Below, in pieces: positions 16,585 to 24,493 of a DNA stretch of 46,600 bases. Position numbers and translations under genes: made by a program. The first letter of the stretch is position 1; every line of letters starts with the position of its first letter. Where the stretch lies: positions 1-46,600 of the IMG/VR virus record IMGVR_UViG_3300037840_000088; one strand, written 5' to 3'. This DNA comes from a virus. The notes beneath the pieces were generated by a model. That model saw nothing but the letters and a program-made list of their open reading frames with translations, made no database searches and was not told the origin of the DNA.

Positions 16585-18632
16585 TTCCTGTATCTATCTC
16601 CCACCCATTCTTCAACCTCGATGGGTATGCCGATCCGGTCAGACCACTCGGTCGGCTGCGCCATCAACTGCTTGAACCGTAGCACATCGGCTTTCGCCTT
16701 GTCAAGTTCAACGACGATCTCGTCATGCACCGTGAGCACCACCGGCATACCAGCCTGCTCCAGCCGATCGATGGCGGCGCACAGCAGCCCACGCGCCAAA
16801 CCTTGCACGACGTTCTCGGTGAGAAGGCCCCCGTACATGCTGCGGCGAACCCACTTGCCGTTCTTGGAAGTCCACGAGAACCAGCACTCGCGGTCGGTCA
16901 CCGGCGAGATGCCAAGCTCGGGCCGATAGTACCATAGCTTCTGCCAGCCGCTCGGCAGCGATGCGGTGATGAAGTCGCCCTCGCGCCGGTAGACCACGCC
17001 ATAAGCCTCATGCGCCCGGCCGGTCTTCACGGCCTTAAGCGCGGCGTCCTGCAGCCCATACCACAGCTCCGGCACCTTCGGCGCCCAGTCATGCCGGTAG
17101 GTCTCGATCACCTCCGCGGCGAAACTAAGCGGTTGCTTCGGGCAGTAGCGCTCGTGAAACCGATCAGTCCCCATCTGAAAGCCACAGCCCAACACTGTGT
17201 TCTTGCCGATCGTGCGCTCGACCACGTTGGCCTTGGTCAGGGAGCCCGGCGGTCGGTTGTAGATGCGGTGGGCAACATCAAGATACACATCCTGACCGGA
17301 GGCCATGAGAGCGGTCTTGTCGTGTTGACCAGCAAGAGCCAAAACAACACGAGCCTCGATCCCCGCGTAATCTCCCACCAGAAAGACCTTATCTGGGTCG
17401 GGGATAAGCGCGTGCCGCAGACTATCCGCCACGCACTGAATTGCATTTGCATGGACTACCTCGCCGGTTTCGCTGTCAACATAGGTGCCGACCGAGCGCT
17501 CGACCACGGCCGGGTCGCCCGACATGATCGCCGCTACGGTTTGCTCGACCGTGATCCCCTTGCGTTTCCAGTCGCCGCGCGGGAAGTTCTGCGGCTGGAT
17601 GATCCTGCCGCCCCAACGGCCGGGGCCGGCAGCGTGGTACTGCAGGAGCCCTCGGGCTCGGCCGTCGTAGCCGACGCAGGCGAGCATGGTGTCGAGCTTG
17701 GTGATGGAGGAGCTGCCCAGCATCGACCGGATTTCCAGCATTCGCCGCACATCAGGCCGCCCCAGCACTCCAACGTCATCCCATTTCGGCAATTCGTCAG
17801 AAGTATCGGCATTGCTTTCGTATCCGGCATCATCCACCTCCTGCTCGCCCAATAGTTTGGCGATCGTTTCCTTCTGCATGTCGGGAACATAGACCCCGCG
17901 TAGCGCGCACCATTCGCCGAGCTTCGCTACCTGTCCCGGCTCGATGCCGCCGGTGATTTCCTTGAACTCCTCCAGCAAAGGACCCTTTGCCAAAGCGACA
18001 ACCCGCTGCGCTGCCCGCACAAAATCCAAATCAATACGGACACCGCGTTGATTAATCTGTTGGTCATAGAGCCACACCTTTCGCTCGTTACGGGATTGCT
18101 GAGATATCAAGCCAATACGCTCGCGAAGTTCACCTTCGACAACAACATCTTGCGCGCAGTAGGCCGAGACCTTCGCCATAATCTCAGACGTGATGGCGGG
18201 CAAATTGCCGTGCTTATCCGGCCGGCTGAGGCCGATCGTCAGCTTGTTGCCAACTTTGTCCTTCTCACCGCGGAGACCAAGAGCCCGCTGGGCGCGGTCG
18301 AGCGCCAGGGGTATGCCCTTCCAGGCGCACGCGGCCATCGTGCAGTCCCACCGCTCAGGGGGCAAGGGCGGGAAGCCATACTGCTGAACCATGATCCAGC
18401 GCCAGATGGCCTGCTCGAACCCGGCATTGTGGGCGACGAACATCACTTCGGGGTCGTCTATCAGCATCGGCAGATCATCGCTATCGAAGCAGGGCCGCCA
18501 CTCGGCTTTGCCCCGCTCGCGATACCGGGCGACTAGCACCTGGGTCGAAGCATCCTGCGCATAGCGATCGGCGCCGACCACTTTGAGATCGGCGAGAGAA
18601 ACGGTCTCAAAGTCGAAGTCGATGAGGATCAT
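16581..18632 (-). CDS. Family A DNA polymerase with 3'-5' exonuclease domain
   Basis: 683 aa from ATG 18632 with GAGG four bases upstream. The exonuclease domain starts at once with DFDFETVS (Asp7, Glu9), followed by HNAGFEQ and YCAQDVVVEGEL. The polymerase domain contains motif A GDYAGIEARV (Asp421), motif B RTIGKNTVLGCGFQMG (Arg473, Lys477, Phe485 at the position equivalent to Klenow Phe762) and motif C LTVHDEIVVE (Asp637, Glu638). All catalytic residues are present, so this is the phage replicase with proofreading; there is no 5'-3' nuclease domain. It is encoded with SSB-like, Cas4-like, helicase and resolvase-like genes, a combination common in phages outside the T7 group. Confidence 0.95.
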   Translation of the reverse strand: MILIDFDFETVSLADLKVVGADRYAQDASTQVLVARYRERGKAEWRPCFDSDDLPMLIDDPEVMFVAHNAGFEQAIWRWIMVQQYGFPPLPPERWDCTMAACAWKGIPLALDRAQRALGLRGEKDKVGNKLTIGLSRPDKHGNLPAITSEIMAKVSAYCAQDVVVEGELRERIGLISQQSRNERKVWLYDQQINQRGVRIDLDFVRAAQRVVALAKGPLLEEFKEITGGIEPGQVAKLGEWCALRGVYVPDMQKETIAKLLGEQEVDDAGYESNADTSDELPKWDDVGVLGRPDVRRMLEIRSMLGSSSITKLDTMLACVGYDGRARGLLQYHAAGPGRWGGRIIQPQNFPRGDWKRKGITVEQTVAAIMSGDPAVVERSVGTYVDSETGEVVHANAIQCVADSLRHALIPDPDKVFLVGDYAGIEARVVLALAGQHDKTALMASGQDVYLDVAHRIYNRPPGSLTKANVVERTIGKNTVLGCGFQMGTDRFHERYCPKQPLSFAAEVIETYRHDWAPKVPELWYGLQDAALKAVKTGRAHEAYGVVYRREGDFITASLPSGWQKLWYYRPELGISPVTDRECWFSWTSKNGKWVRRSMYGGLLTENVVQGLARGLLCAAIDRLEQAGMPVVLTVHDEIVVELDKAKADVLRFKQLMAQPTEWSDRIGIPIEVEEWVGDRYRK

Positions 18633-18638
18633 GCTACC

Positions 18639-18695
18639 TCAGAGACGAACGTCCGGGGGATTTTTCACCCCCGGAACGCCCGCGTAACCCTTCAT
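18639..18695 (-). other. 18-codon leader ORF with 8-bp hairpin before the polymerase
   Basis: ATG 18695 has AAGG five bases upstream and the frame ends with TGA at 18639, inside the ribosome binding site of the polymerase gene. The frame contains a strong inverted repeat TCCGGGGG/CCCCCGGA (18652-18659 with 18668-18675, loop of eight). Formed in the leftward mRNA, this stem lies about 20 bases before the polymerase site, so translation of the leader could control access to it. No U-tract, so a classical terminator is less likely. Confidence 0.4.
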
Positions 18696-18713
18696 CACAG
18701 CCTTGTACGTCGC

Positions 18714-19373
18714 CTAGAAGGGTATCTCGTCGTCGAGACCCTTACTCGGGTCTTCGGCTCGCACTTCGCCCAGGTGCTTCGAGGCCGTCGCGTCGCCGCT
18801 GAGGCGATCGGCAGCCGTGCTCGCCATACCTGGGAAAGCCTCGCCACGGTTCAAGGACCGGCAGTCGTTGATATAGACCTGGACGACGCCACCCTGCGCC
18901 TCGTAGCCGATCACGGAGAGATCGGCCAGCACCTCGACGCCACCGTAGAAGAACGGCTTGAAGCTGGCGCGGTTGGCGTTCTCGGCCCACTTGCCGTTCT
19001 GCGCGACCATCAGCCGGGGCGGCTGCTCGATCTTCGCCTTGCAGTGCAGGATCGTGAACGGCAGCGCCCAATCGAACTTGCGATCCTTGGACTTGGCCGC
19101 GGCCCAGGCCGCCATCGTCTCGGCGTACTCGGCGCCGGTCTGCGTCGGCAGATGCTTCGGCGGCACCTTGAACATCGCGACGACCGCACGGATCGCGTCG
19201 CCGACCGCCTTGCGCTGCGGGTGATCCGCGGTGAAGCACAGGTCGGCCTCGTAATAAGGTGTGAACTTGGTGGTCGTGCTCGGGGTGATGAGCCAGCTCG
19301 ACCCGAGACGAACGGGCTCCGATACCAGAACCCTCACCGCCTCGCCGACCGGCTTGTAAGCCATTTGTGCCAT
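18714..19373 (-). CDS. Single-stranded DNA-binding protein (DUF2815-like)
   Basis: 219 aa from ATG 19373 with GGAGG five bases upstream. The protein follows the DUF2815 pattern of phage SSB proteins: an N-terminal beta-rich region (residues about 5-55), a central section with FDWALPFTILHCKAKIE, an aromatic-rich strand FKPFFYGGVEVLADLSVIGY, and VYINDCRSLNRGEAF. It ends DDEIPF, the acidic-hydrophobic tip used by SSB proteins to contact partner enzymes. It coats single-stranded DNA at the fork and probably recruits the polymerase or nuclease of the same operon. Confidence 0.85.
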   Translation of the reverse strand: MAQMAYKPVGEAVRVLVSEPVRLGSSWLITPSTTTKFTPYYEADLCFTADHPQRKAVGDAIRAVVAMFKVPPKHLPTQTGAEYAETMAAWAAAKSKDRKFDWALPFTILHCKAKIEQPPRLMVAQNGKWAENANRASFKPFFYGGVEVLADLSVIGYEAQGGVVQVYINDCRSLNRGEAFPGMASTAADRLSGDATASKHLGEVRAEDPSKGLDDEIPF

Positions 19374-19384
19374 GTGAACCTCCG

Positions 19385-19558
19385 TTACTTGGGCTGCGCG
19401 ACGGCATAGTTCTCGAACTCGATGGCTTTGTTCAGCGCCATGTTGACCATGCCGGCTGACTTGCCTTCGGCTTCGAGGCGTAGCGCCCGATCGAGCCATT
19501 CATCGCGAGCCGTGAAGTTACCCTCTCGGGTCTCGCGGGGAACAAATGCTGTAGCCAT
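19385..19558 (-). CDS. Small hypothetical protein (57 aa) upstream of SSB
   Basis: 57 aa from ATG 19558 with AGAGG five bases upstream; stop at 19385, 11 bases before the SSB start. Mostly helical and charged, with ARDEWLDRALRLEAEGK in the middle. It has no cysteine cluster, membrane segment or known motif. It lies between the Cas4-like and SSB genes and shares their direction, so it belongs to the replication operon. An operator-like repeat at 19576-19591 lies just upstream. Confidence 0.65.
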   Translation of the reverse strand: MATAFVPRETREGNFTARDEWLDRALRLEAEGKSAGMVNMALNKAIEFENYAVAQPK

Positions 19559-19575
19559 GTAATCCTCTCAGTTCG

Positions 19576-19591
19576 ATTGTCGATTTCCGAT
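19576..19591 (-). promoter_or_regulatory. Operator-like 16-mer upstream of the 57-aa/SSB genes
   Basis: On the leftward strand the sequence is ATCGGAAATCGACAAT, followed by a further ATCGAA. It matches 13 of 16 positions of ATCGAACATCGAAAAT at 21666-21681, which also sits a short distance upstream of a gene start. Both contain ATCG half-sites spaced by eight. Possibly a shared regulatory site; a chance match cannot be excluded. Confidence 0.3.
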
Positions 19592-19593
19592 AT

Positions 19594-20808
19594 CTAACCC
19601 GGGGGCGCGATCTTGTCAAGCGGGAAATCGACCGTCACCGCTTTTCTTCGGTCACTCATCGGCACCACGCTGTAGCCCGCGTCCGGCTTGTAGGCATACT
19701 CGGCGACCAGTTCCTTGGCGCGCGGCCCGAGACCCTCGAACTGCGCTGGCGACAAGAACTTCGGCTGCGAGTAGAGCATGTCGACCGTGTTGTGCTTCGA
19801 CCAGTCAGCAAGGATCGCGGCCTCCGCGTCGGTCTTCCAGATACGGTCAGCCAGCTTGACGACCACCTTCCAGCCGGGCAGCTCCTCCCGGCGGATGGCG
19901 ATGCGCGTGTAGGCCTCGTTCTCCAATTCCTTGGCGAGCATACGGAGCACCTTCGGCCCCGTCTCCAGCAGCGCCAAAAGAGCCGGCGTCGTCAGTTCCT
20001 TGATGCCCTCAGCGCCGAGCGCGGCGATGCTCGTGCCGGTCGACAGCATGGGCGCACAGAATTTCTTGACCGGGCAGAAGCGACACCACTCGCCCATCTT
20101 GAAGATACCCTCGGTGGTCGCCAGCATGGCCGGGCGCAGTTCCTCCTCGGCCCACTTGCGCAGCCGGCCGGCGCTGGTTACCCAGGAGCGGATCGGCCCG
20201 TCAGGGTGCTCGGCGCGCGGCTGCACAATGGTCAGCTTCACCAGGTTGCTGTCGGTGAGCCGCGGCCGGGTCTCGGGCCAGCTCGGGCCGTCGATTGCCA
20301 TGAAGGCGTAGCCCATGCACTGCCGGTTCCGCTCCACCTCGACGATCACGCCCTGACCGTGCTTGTAGTCGACGCACTCCAGCGCGATCGAGGGCTCGGG
20401 GTAGAACAGCAGCACGTCGGCTTGGCCGTAGGCGGCGTCGTGAAATGCCGGATGAGAGATCGGCGTCTCGACCATCATGCCGGCCTTGCCGACACGCTCG
20501 CGCACATAGTCGACCGCAGTCTGCACTGCGAGCATCATGTCTTCAGTCACGTCGGGGCAGATGGCCGGGTCGACGAGCACGGCGTCGGTGCCGGTAGTCA
20601 GGCACTCGGCGAGAACCGCGTGCGCCTGGACGCCATCCTTGCGATAGTCGGGGTCGTCATGCGCCAGCTCACCGGCGCCGCCCATTGTCTTGATAAGGTT
20701 GACCGAGGCGGAGCACTCGAAGTAGCGCTCGGCCTGCGACATCCCGAGAGGGCTATGCCCTTTAGAAGGGAGGGAAGATGGGGTACGATCCTGGTCCGTC
20801 ATCGTCAT
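19594..20808 (-). CDS. DUF2800-type Cas4-like nuclease with Fe-S cluster cysteines
   Basis: 404 aa from ATG 20808, chosen because AAGG lies six bases upstream; other in-frame ATGs a few codons earlier are possible. The nuclease core is visible as YGQADVLLFYPE (Asp131) followed by LECVDYKHGQG (Glu144, Asp147, Lys149), a PD-(D/E)XK RecB/Cas4-type site. A Cys32 near the start and the triad GEWCRFCPVKKFC (Cys242, Cys245, Cys251) match the split 4Fe-4S cluster of Cas4/AddB nucleases. DUF2800 proteins occur beside DUF2815 SSB and family A polymerase in many phages and are thought to process DNA ends in replication or recombination. The last 120 residues are of unknown role. Confidence 0.85.
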   Translation of the reverse strand: MTMTDQDRTPSSLPSKGHSPLGMSQAERYFECSASVNLIKTMGGAGELAHDDPDYRKDGVQAHAVLAECLTTGTDAVLVDPAICPDVTEDMMLAVQTAVDYVRERVGKAGMMVETPISHPAFHDAAYGQADVLLFYPEPSIALECVDYKHGQGVIVEVERNRQCMGYAFMAIDGPSWPETRPRLTDSNLVKLTIVQPRAEHPDGPIRSWVTSAGRLRKWAEEELRPAMLATTEGIFKMGEWCRFCPVKKFCAPMLSTGTSIAALGAEGIKELTTPALLALLETGPKVLRMLAKELENEAYTRIAIRREELPGWKVVVKLADRIWKTDAEAAILADWSKHNTVDMLYSQPKFLSPAQFEGLGPRAKELVAEYAYKPDAGYSVVPMSDRRKAVTVDFPLDKIAPPG

Positions 20809-20935
20809 TGTCATCCTTGTTTCGCCCCGCGTCATGCAGGATCGTGAGCAGCGCGACTACGATAAAGCAGACCCCGGCGAGCAGCGCCCATAGCAGCGTT
20901 CGCCACTCCTCCGGGGTCATCTCATGCGGTTGCAT
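20762..20935 (-). CDS. Small membrane protein (57 aa) overlapping the Cas4-like gene
   Basis: 57 aa from ATG 20935, which shares one base with the upstream TAA (TAATG). One transmembrane helix (about residues 13-36, WALLAGVCFIVVALLTIL) is followed by an acidic stretch (KDDNDDDG) and an aromatic-proline end. The last 47 bases overlap the Cas4-like gene in another frame, which explains why it is easily missed. A membrane protein in the middle of a replication operon could tether or regulate replication; function unknown. Confidence 0.55.
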   Translation of the reverse strand: MQPHEMTPEEWRTLLWALLAGVCFIVVALLTILHDAGRNKDDNDDDGPGSYPIFPPF

Positions 20936-21600
20936 TAGAGCGGGATGCCGTCCGCGGTCTGCGCCTGGGGCTCGACCAGCGCCTTGATAGCGACGAGGAA
21001 GTCCGGCCGCTTCGCCTGCGGGATTTTCGACAGCCCACGGTTGGGATCATCGCCGTCGGCGAACTCGTGGATCGCCGCGATCAACGCCGTGATGTTGCCG
21101 GGGCCGCCGTCAGCCTTCGCCGTCTGCTCCCGCATCTTCTGGCTGATCGGGGCGACCGCGGCCTGGAGCTGTTTGTCGCTGATCTCGGCGATCTCAGAAC
21201 TTGCCGATGTACCGGAGGGCGGCGTTGGAGATAGCGATCCAGTCGACGCCTGCGTAGGCCCCATGCCCATGTCGTCAGCCGCGTCGACTTGCTGAGCCGC
21301 AGTCACATCCGTCGCTGTAGCGGGAAGCGGCGTTTCCTTCGGCTTGTTCGGGCCGCGCCCGCGACGCGCGGGAGGCTCGGCGGCGGCGACGCGCTCGGTC
21401 ATCTCGGCCAGCGTGATCTTGCCGGTGGCGGCCTCCTCGGCCAGCTCGACGGCATCGTGCATGATCTGGCGCGTCATCGCGACATGATCGTCGCCGGGGT
21501 CGAGTTGGATCGAAAAACTGACCTTCGGGTTCCGGTGCTCGAAGTCACCGGGCCGGGTCATTCGGCTGTACTCGACCTGGGCGTTGGTTACGGTAGCCAT
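20935..21600 (-). CDS. Hypothetical DNA-metabolism protein with disordered linker
   Basis: 221 aa from ATG 21600 with AGGAG five bases upstream. Residues 1-62 form a compact domain (ending AVELAEEAATG). Residues about 75-140 are a low-complexity Pro/Ala/Ser/Thr linker containing a basic patch (RRGRGPNKPK). Residues 140-221 form a helical C-terminal domain. No family recognised. The two-domain-plus-linker layout, the basic patch and the operon position beside Cas4-like and SSB genes suggest a DNA-binding accessory protein. The second-site operator-like repeat (21666-21681) lies upstream. Confidence 0.6.
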   Translation of the reverse strand: MATVTNAQVEYSRMTRPGDFEHRNPKVSFSIQLDPGDDHVAMTRQIMHDAVELAEEAATGKITLAEMTERVAAAEPPARRGRGPNKPKETPLPATATDVTAAQQVDAADDMGMGPTQASTGSLSPTPPSGTSASSEIAEISDKQLQAAVAPISQKMREQTAKADGGPGNITALIAAIHEFADGDDPNRGLSKIPQAKRPDFLVAIKALVEPQAQTADGIPL

Positions 21601-21665
21601 TGCGTTCTCCTAAGACGGAAAGTGGAGCCAGCTTACGCCGCTCTTTCTCCCGGCGCAAGCGTTTA

Positions 21666-21681
21666 ATTTTCGATGTTCGAT
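21666..21681 (-). promoter_or_regulatory. Operator-like 16-mer upstream of the 221-aa gene
   Basis: Leftward-strand sequence ATCGAACATCGAAAAT, in a short AT-rich interval (21601-21686) between two genes. It resembles the site at 19576-19591. A weak CGCCG/CGGCG stem lies between it and the start codon. Confidence 0.3.
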
Positions 21682-21686
21682 AAGGC

Positions 21687-22235
21687 TTATCGCTCTTGGA
21701 CATGAACCAAGCTCTCGCCGAAGCTCGCTATCGCCAGGGACAGCGCACCGCAGAGCAGCCCGTAGGCTGGCGGTGCCGTGGCGCTCATGCCGAAAGCCAC
21801 GATCAACCGAAATACCCCGGCGAGGAATACGTTTGCCTCGATGCGATCGGTGCGTCCGAAAGCATCCATCAGGCGCTCGACCACGAGCTTGCTACCGGGA
21901 TTATGGGCGCCCTCCGCGAAGCAATCCACGGCCTCGCCTTCTACGACCAGCATTCGGAGGACCGCGCTCAGGCCAGTGCCATCGGCATTCGTAATTGCCT
22001 CGAACAGCTTGCGCGTCTGATCGCATTGCGCATCGATAAAAGCGGAGCGGCGCTCCTCATCGGAGCCGATCGGCGCCTGCCACATATCCTCTTCCATCGG
22101 CGCCAGTTCCTCTTGCGGCACACCGGCCTCGCTCAGCCACTCGCGCACGCCGATGCGTTTTGATGTCTGGACGCCACTCGGGGTCATCACACCGGAAGGT
22201 AGCCGACGAAATTTGCGAGGAATACGCGAAGGCAT
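21687..22235 (-). CDS. Hypothetical protein (182 aa) after the helicase
   Basis: 182 aa from ATG 22235, AGGAG six bases upstream; the ATG overlaps the TGA of the 44-aa gene (TGATG). The first 25 residues are basic. The middle is helical and acidic. A hydrophobic stretch near the C-terminus (VFLAGVFRLIVAFGMSA, then GLLCGALSLAIASFG) could be membrane-associated or a buried helical core. No family recognised. It is expressed with the helicase. Confidence 0.6.
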   Translation of the reverse strand: MPSRIPRKFRRLPSGVMTPSGVQTSKRIGVREWLSEAGVPQEELAPMEEDMWQAPIGSDEERRSAFIDAQCDQTRKLFEAITNADGTGLSAVLRMLVVEGEAVDCFAEGAHNPGSKLVVERLMDAFGRTDRIEANVFLAGVFRLIVAFGMSATAPPAYGLLCGALSLAIASFGESLVHVQER

Positions 22236-22369
22236 CACCGTCTCCTAAAGCCACAATACCGCGGCCGGCGCTCAAACCCTACGATCCGCTTCCATTTCTG
22301 CCCCTTAACCCGAAAAGAAACAGACCGCCCCCACCCCGGAGTTTTCCACCACCACACGCTGATTGGCAT
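22235..22369 (-). CDS. 44-aa Trp/Arg-rich basic peptide coupled to the helicase
   Basis: 44 aa from ATG 22369 with AGGAG six bases upstream. The ATG overlaps the helicase stop (TGATG) and its own TGA overlaps the next start (TGATG), so it is coupled on both sides. Composition is extreme: five Trp, many Arg/Lys, nearly no acids (MPISVWWWKTPGWG, ending RRPRYCGFRRR). This suggests nucleic-acid or membrane binding, perhaps a helicase cofactor. It is too short for most gene finders. No homologue known to me. Confidence 0.55.
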   Translation of the reverse strand: MPISVWWWKTPGWGRSVSFRVKGQKWKRIVGFERRPRYCGFRRR

Positions 22370-24003
22370 CACCATCTCCTATCCAAAGCACGATCGGTAA
22401 TTTGCGCCTTCCTCAGCGCCGACGCTAGAACTTTTTCGCTGATCGAACCAGGTGCAACGAACAAGTCGGCCTGTACGGCGCAGAGCTGTCCGTCTCGGTA
22501 AAGCCGGTCCACACACTGCTCGTTGTTTCCATGAACCCAATCCGGCTCGACGATGAGACAGTGCGAGGCAACATGCTGCAGTCCGTCGGTGCCTGTTCCA
22601 AGTGACAGGACGTTTCCAAGAATGACGCGAAGCTTATCCTGTGCAACATAGAGCTGGACCTTTTTGTCCTTGGAGAGCGCGCTGTCGCGCCCGTCGACCC
22701 GAACCACACCATATCTTGCCAAACCAGCCTGCAGAATGTCAAGCACCTCGATGTGCCAGGCGAACAGCACGATCTTGTCCTCGCCGCCGCGGAGCAACGT
22801 CTCGCACCACTTGACCGCCTGCGGAGCTATCGCCAGACCCATCTCGCGCCGTGCGCTGGCGATGTGGCCTAGAGCAGCGGCGTCTTTTCCCGTAAAGGTC
22901 TCAGGGTCGATGTCAAGCAAACGTTCTGCAGCAAGGGCCGCCTTGACGGTGGCAGTTTCCTCCACTCGGATAAGGTCATAGATTGGCGGCAAGGTATTGG
23001 GCATGGCGTCCGCCTTCTTATGTCGGCACATGAAATGAGCGCGCAGCCGGTTTTGGAACTCGGGAACCCGGCCAATGCTTTCAGTCTGGTAAGCCTTTCT
23101 GACCGTGGCGCCCGAGGCGTCTGTTCCACTGACATTGTGCAGCTCCACTGAATTGTACTTCTCGTCGAAGTCATCCCGCGACATGAATTCGATTGCCTGC
23201 CAGCACAGATGCCGACTAAGCACATAGCCTTCTCGCGGCCGATTGGGCAGCGGGGTGCCAGTCAGCGCGAGCACGCGCTTAGATCGCTCGATCAAGGGCT
23301 CCGCTGCGAGGGCATGTCCGCCACCAAACACGCTTCGCGTGCGCTTGGCGTCCTCCTCCTTCGCAAAGTGCGCTTCGTCGAGGATCAAGAGATCGAACTG
23401 TTCTTTTGCAAGCGCTCTCCACAAACCAGGATGATGAACTAAATTCCACGAAATAATGATCCACCGGCGACCGGCGTCCAACCCATACCGAGAAGAACGG
23501 ATAATCATGCCATCGGCGGGGCCAGTGCTCCATTCCTTGATCTTCCTCATCCATTGGAAGCGGATCGACGCAGGGCATACCACACAAATCTTGCGCGCCT
23601 GCATCTCGTTCGCCACGACAATCGCGGTCGGCGTCTTGCCGCAGCCCGGCGGGTCGGCATCGAGCGCGTGCTCGCGCGCCAGGATGTACTCGACATCGGC
23701 GGCCTGGAATTGGTACAGCTCGCGCTCGGCCGGCACATCGAAGTGCCGCTTGCACCCCAGCGTGCGTGAAAGGTCAATCTGAGCCGTGATGTGGATCAGC
23801 GCAGCCTTGGCGCGCTCGGTGGCGTGATCGGCGAAGCTCGCCGCGGCGTAGGGCTCGCGCGTGAACAGCATGGCGGTCGACGAGGTGCTGCCGGCGGCCG
23901 AAAAGTTCAATCCGTGCTCAACCATCAAATCGCGCGGGTTGCCCTCGGCGCGCGGATAGTAAAGCACGAACGTCTGGTTTGCTGAATTGAAGTCGAGCTT
24001 CAA
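22369..24003 (-). CDS. SNF2-type superfamily 2 helicase / ATPase
   Basis: 544 aa if started at TTG 24003, whose TTGA overlap with the upstream stop mirrors other junctions here; ATG 24075 would add 24 unlikely residues. The N-terminal 90 residues are a substrate domain. The ATPase core has Walker A DADPPGCGKTPTA (from about residue 116), CVVCPASIRFQW (motif Ia), LILDEAHFAKE (motif II), LALTGTPLPNR (motif III), VLFAWHIEVLDIL, and QCVDRLYRDGQ (motif VI). SNF2-like helicases of this type accompany DUF2800 nuclease, SSB and family A polymerase in phages and probably remodel forks or remove bound proteins. All ATPase motifs are intact. Confidence 0.85.
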   Translation of the reverse strand: MKLDFNSANQTFVLYYPRAEGNPRDLMVEHGLNFSAAGSTSSTAMLFTREPYAAASFADHATERAKAALIHITAQIDLSRTLGCKRHFDVPAERELYQFQAADVEYILAREHALDADPPGCGKTPTAIVVANEMQARKICVVCPASIRFQWMRKIKEWSTGPADGMIIRSSRYGLDAGRRWIIISWNLVHHPGLWRALAKEQFDLLILDEAHFAKEEDAKRTRSVFGGGHALAAEPLIERSKRVLALTGTPLPNRPREGYVLSRHLCWQAIEFMSRDDFDEKYNSVELHNVSGTDASGATVRKAYQTESIGRVPEFQNRLRAHFMCRHKKADAMPNTLPPIYDLIRVEETATVKAALAAERLLDIDPETFTGKDAAALGHIASARREMGLAIAPQAVKWCETLLRGGEDKIVLFAWHIEVLDILQAGLARYGVVRVDGRDSALSKDKKVQLYVAQDKLRVILGNVLSLGTGTDGLQHVASHCLIVEPDWVHGNNEQCVDRLYRDGQLCAVQADLFVAPGSISEKVLASALRKAQITDRALDRRW

Positions 24004-24443
24004 ATGACCTGGCCCGCTTGCGGCTGAACCCTCCAGCCTTGGGGCGTAGGCTCGATCAACTCTAACCGACGCCATGCGCCGTTAAGAGTATGCACTGGCC
24101 CCACCCAACACAGCTTACCAAAATGATCGGTCTTCCAACGCCCCTCGACTGGCTCATCGGCGTTCGCTAGACAACCGCAAGAGCCATAGCGCTGGTGCCC
24201 GTACCTAAGGGCCTCCCCACACCCTTGACCGTGCGCAGCACACGTAACTGCGCCGGTGCGTAGCGCTCGCTGGTTAGCGACCGGCGCACTTGCGGGCTGT
24301 AGCCACGATAGATCAGGAGCACGTTGCCTTTCTTGTCCTTGATGGCGCGCTCGGGTGTATCGCTCAAACGCACCACGCGCCGCTGCGGATGCGGCCATGA
24401 ATAACCAGGCGTCATGCGGCGCTGTGATTTCCAGATGCCCCAT
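24000..24443 (-). CDS. C-terminal frame of a probably frameshifted gene
   Basis: Open frame of up to 147 aa. From about 24218 to the stop at 24000 it has good coding character: RYGHQRYGSCGCLANADE, GRWKTDHFGKLCWVGP, NGAWRRLELIEPTPQGW, with a possible metal-binding His/Cys set. Upstream of 24218 the same frame is a low-quality shadow of the 108-aa frame at 24167-24493. No start codon lies between 24398 and this good part. A minus-one shift at the G-run 24215-24218 would join the two into one 164-aa protein spanning 24000-24493. Alternatively GGAGG ten bases before ATG 24443 makes this an independent overlapping gene. Confidence 0.45.
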   Translation of the reverse strand: MGHLEITAPHDAWLFMAASAAARGAFERYTRARHQGQERQRAPDLSWLQPASAPVANQRALRTGAVTCAAHGQGCGEALRYGHQRYGSCGCLANADEPVEGRWKTDHFGKLCWVGPVHTLNGAWRRLELIEPTPQGWRVQPQAGQVI

Positions 24444-24493
24444 TGAACCAAAACCTCCGCGTAAAGGGTTACGCCGTCGGCGGCGTAGATCAT
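24167..24493 (-). CDS. N-terminal frame of a probably frameshifted gene (108 aa)
   Basis: ATG 24493 overlaps the upstream TGA (ATGA) and has AGAGG eight bases before. Residues 1-90 look well coding, with GC-rich third positions (MIYAADGVTLYAEVLVQW, then DTPERAIKDKKGNVLLIYRG). After about residue 92 the chain becomes GVGRPLGTGTSAMALAVV, less convincing, while the minus-one frame takes on coding character. No known family. It may continue by frameshift into 24000-24218. Confidence 0.6.
   Translation of the reverse strand: MIYAADGVTLYAEVLVQWGIWKSQRRMTPGYSWPHPQRRVVRLSDTPERAIKDKKGNVLLIYRGYSPQVRRSLTSERYAPAQLRVLRTVKGVGRPLGTGTSAMALAVV

Noticed and set aside
13812-18632. Z-genome (diaminopurine) system
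   Set aside because: A MazZ-like protein and a family A polymerase are present, but no PurZ (adenylosuccinate synthetase-like) or DatZ (HD phosphohydrolase) gene is visible.
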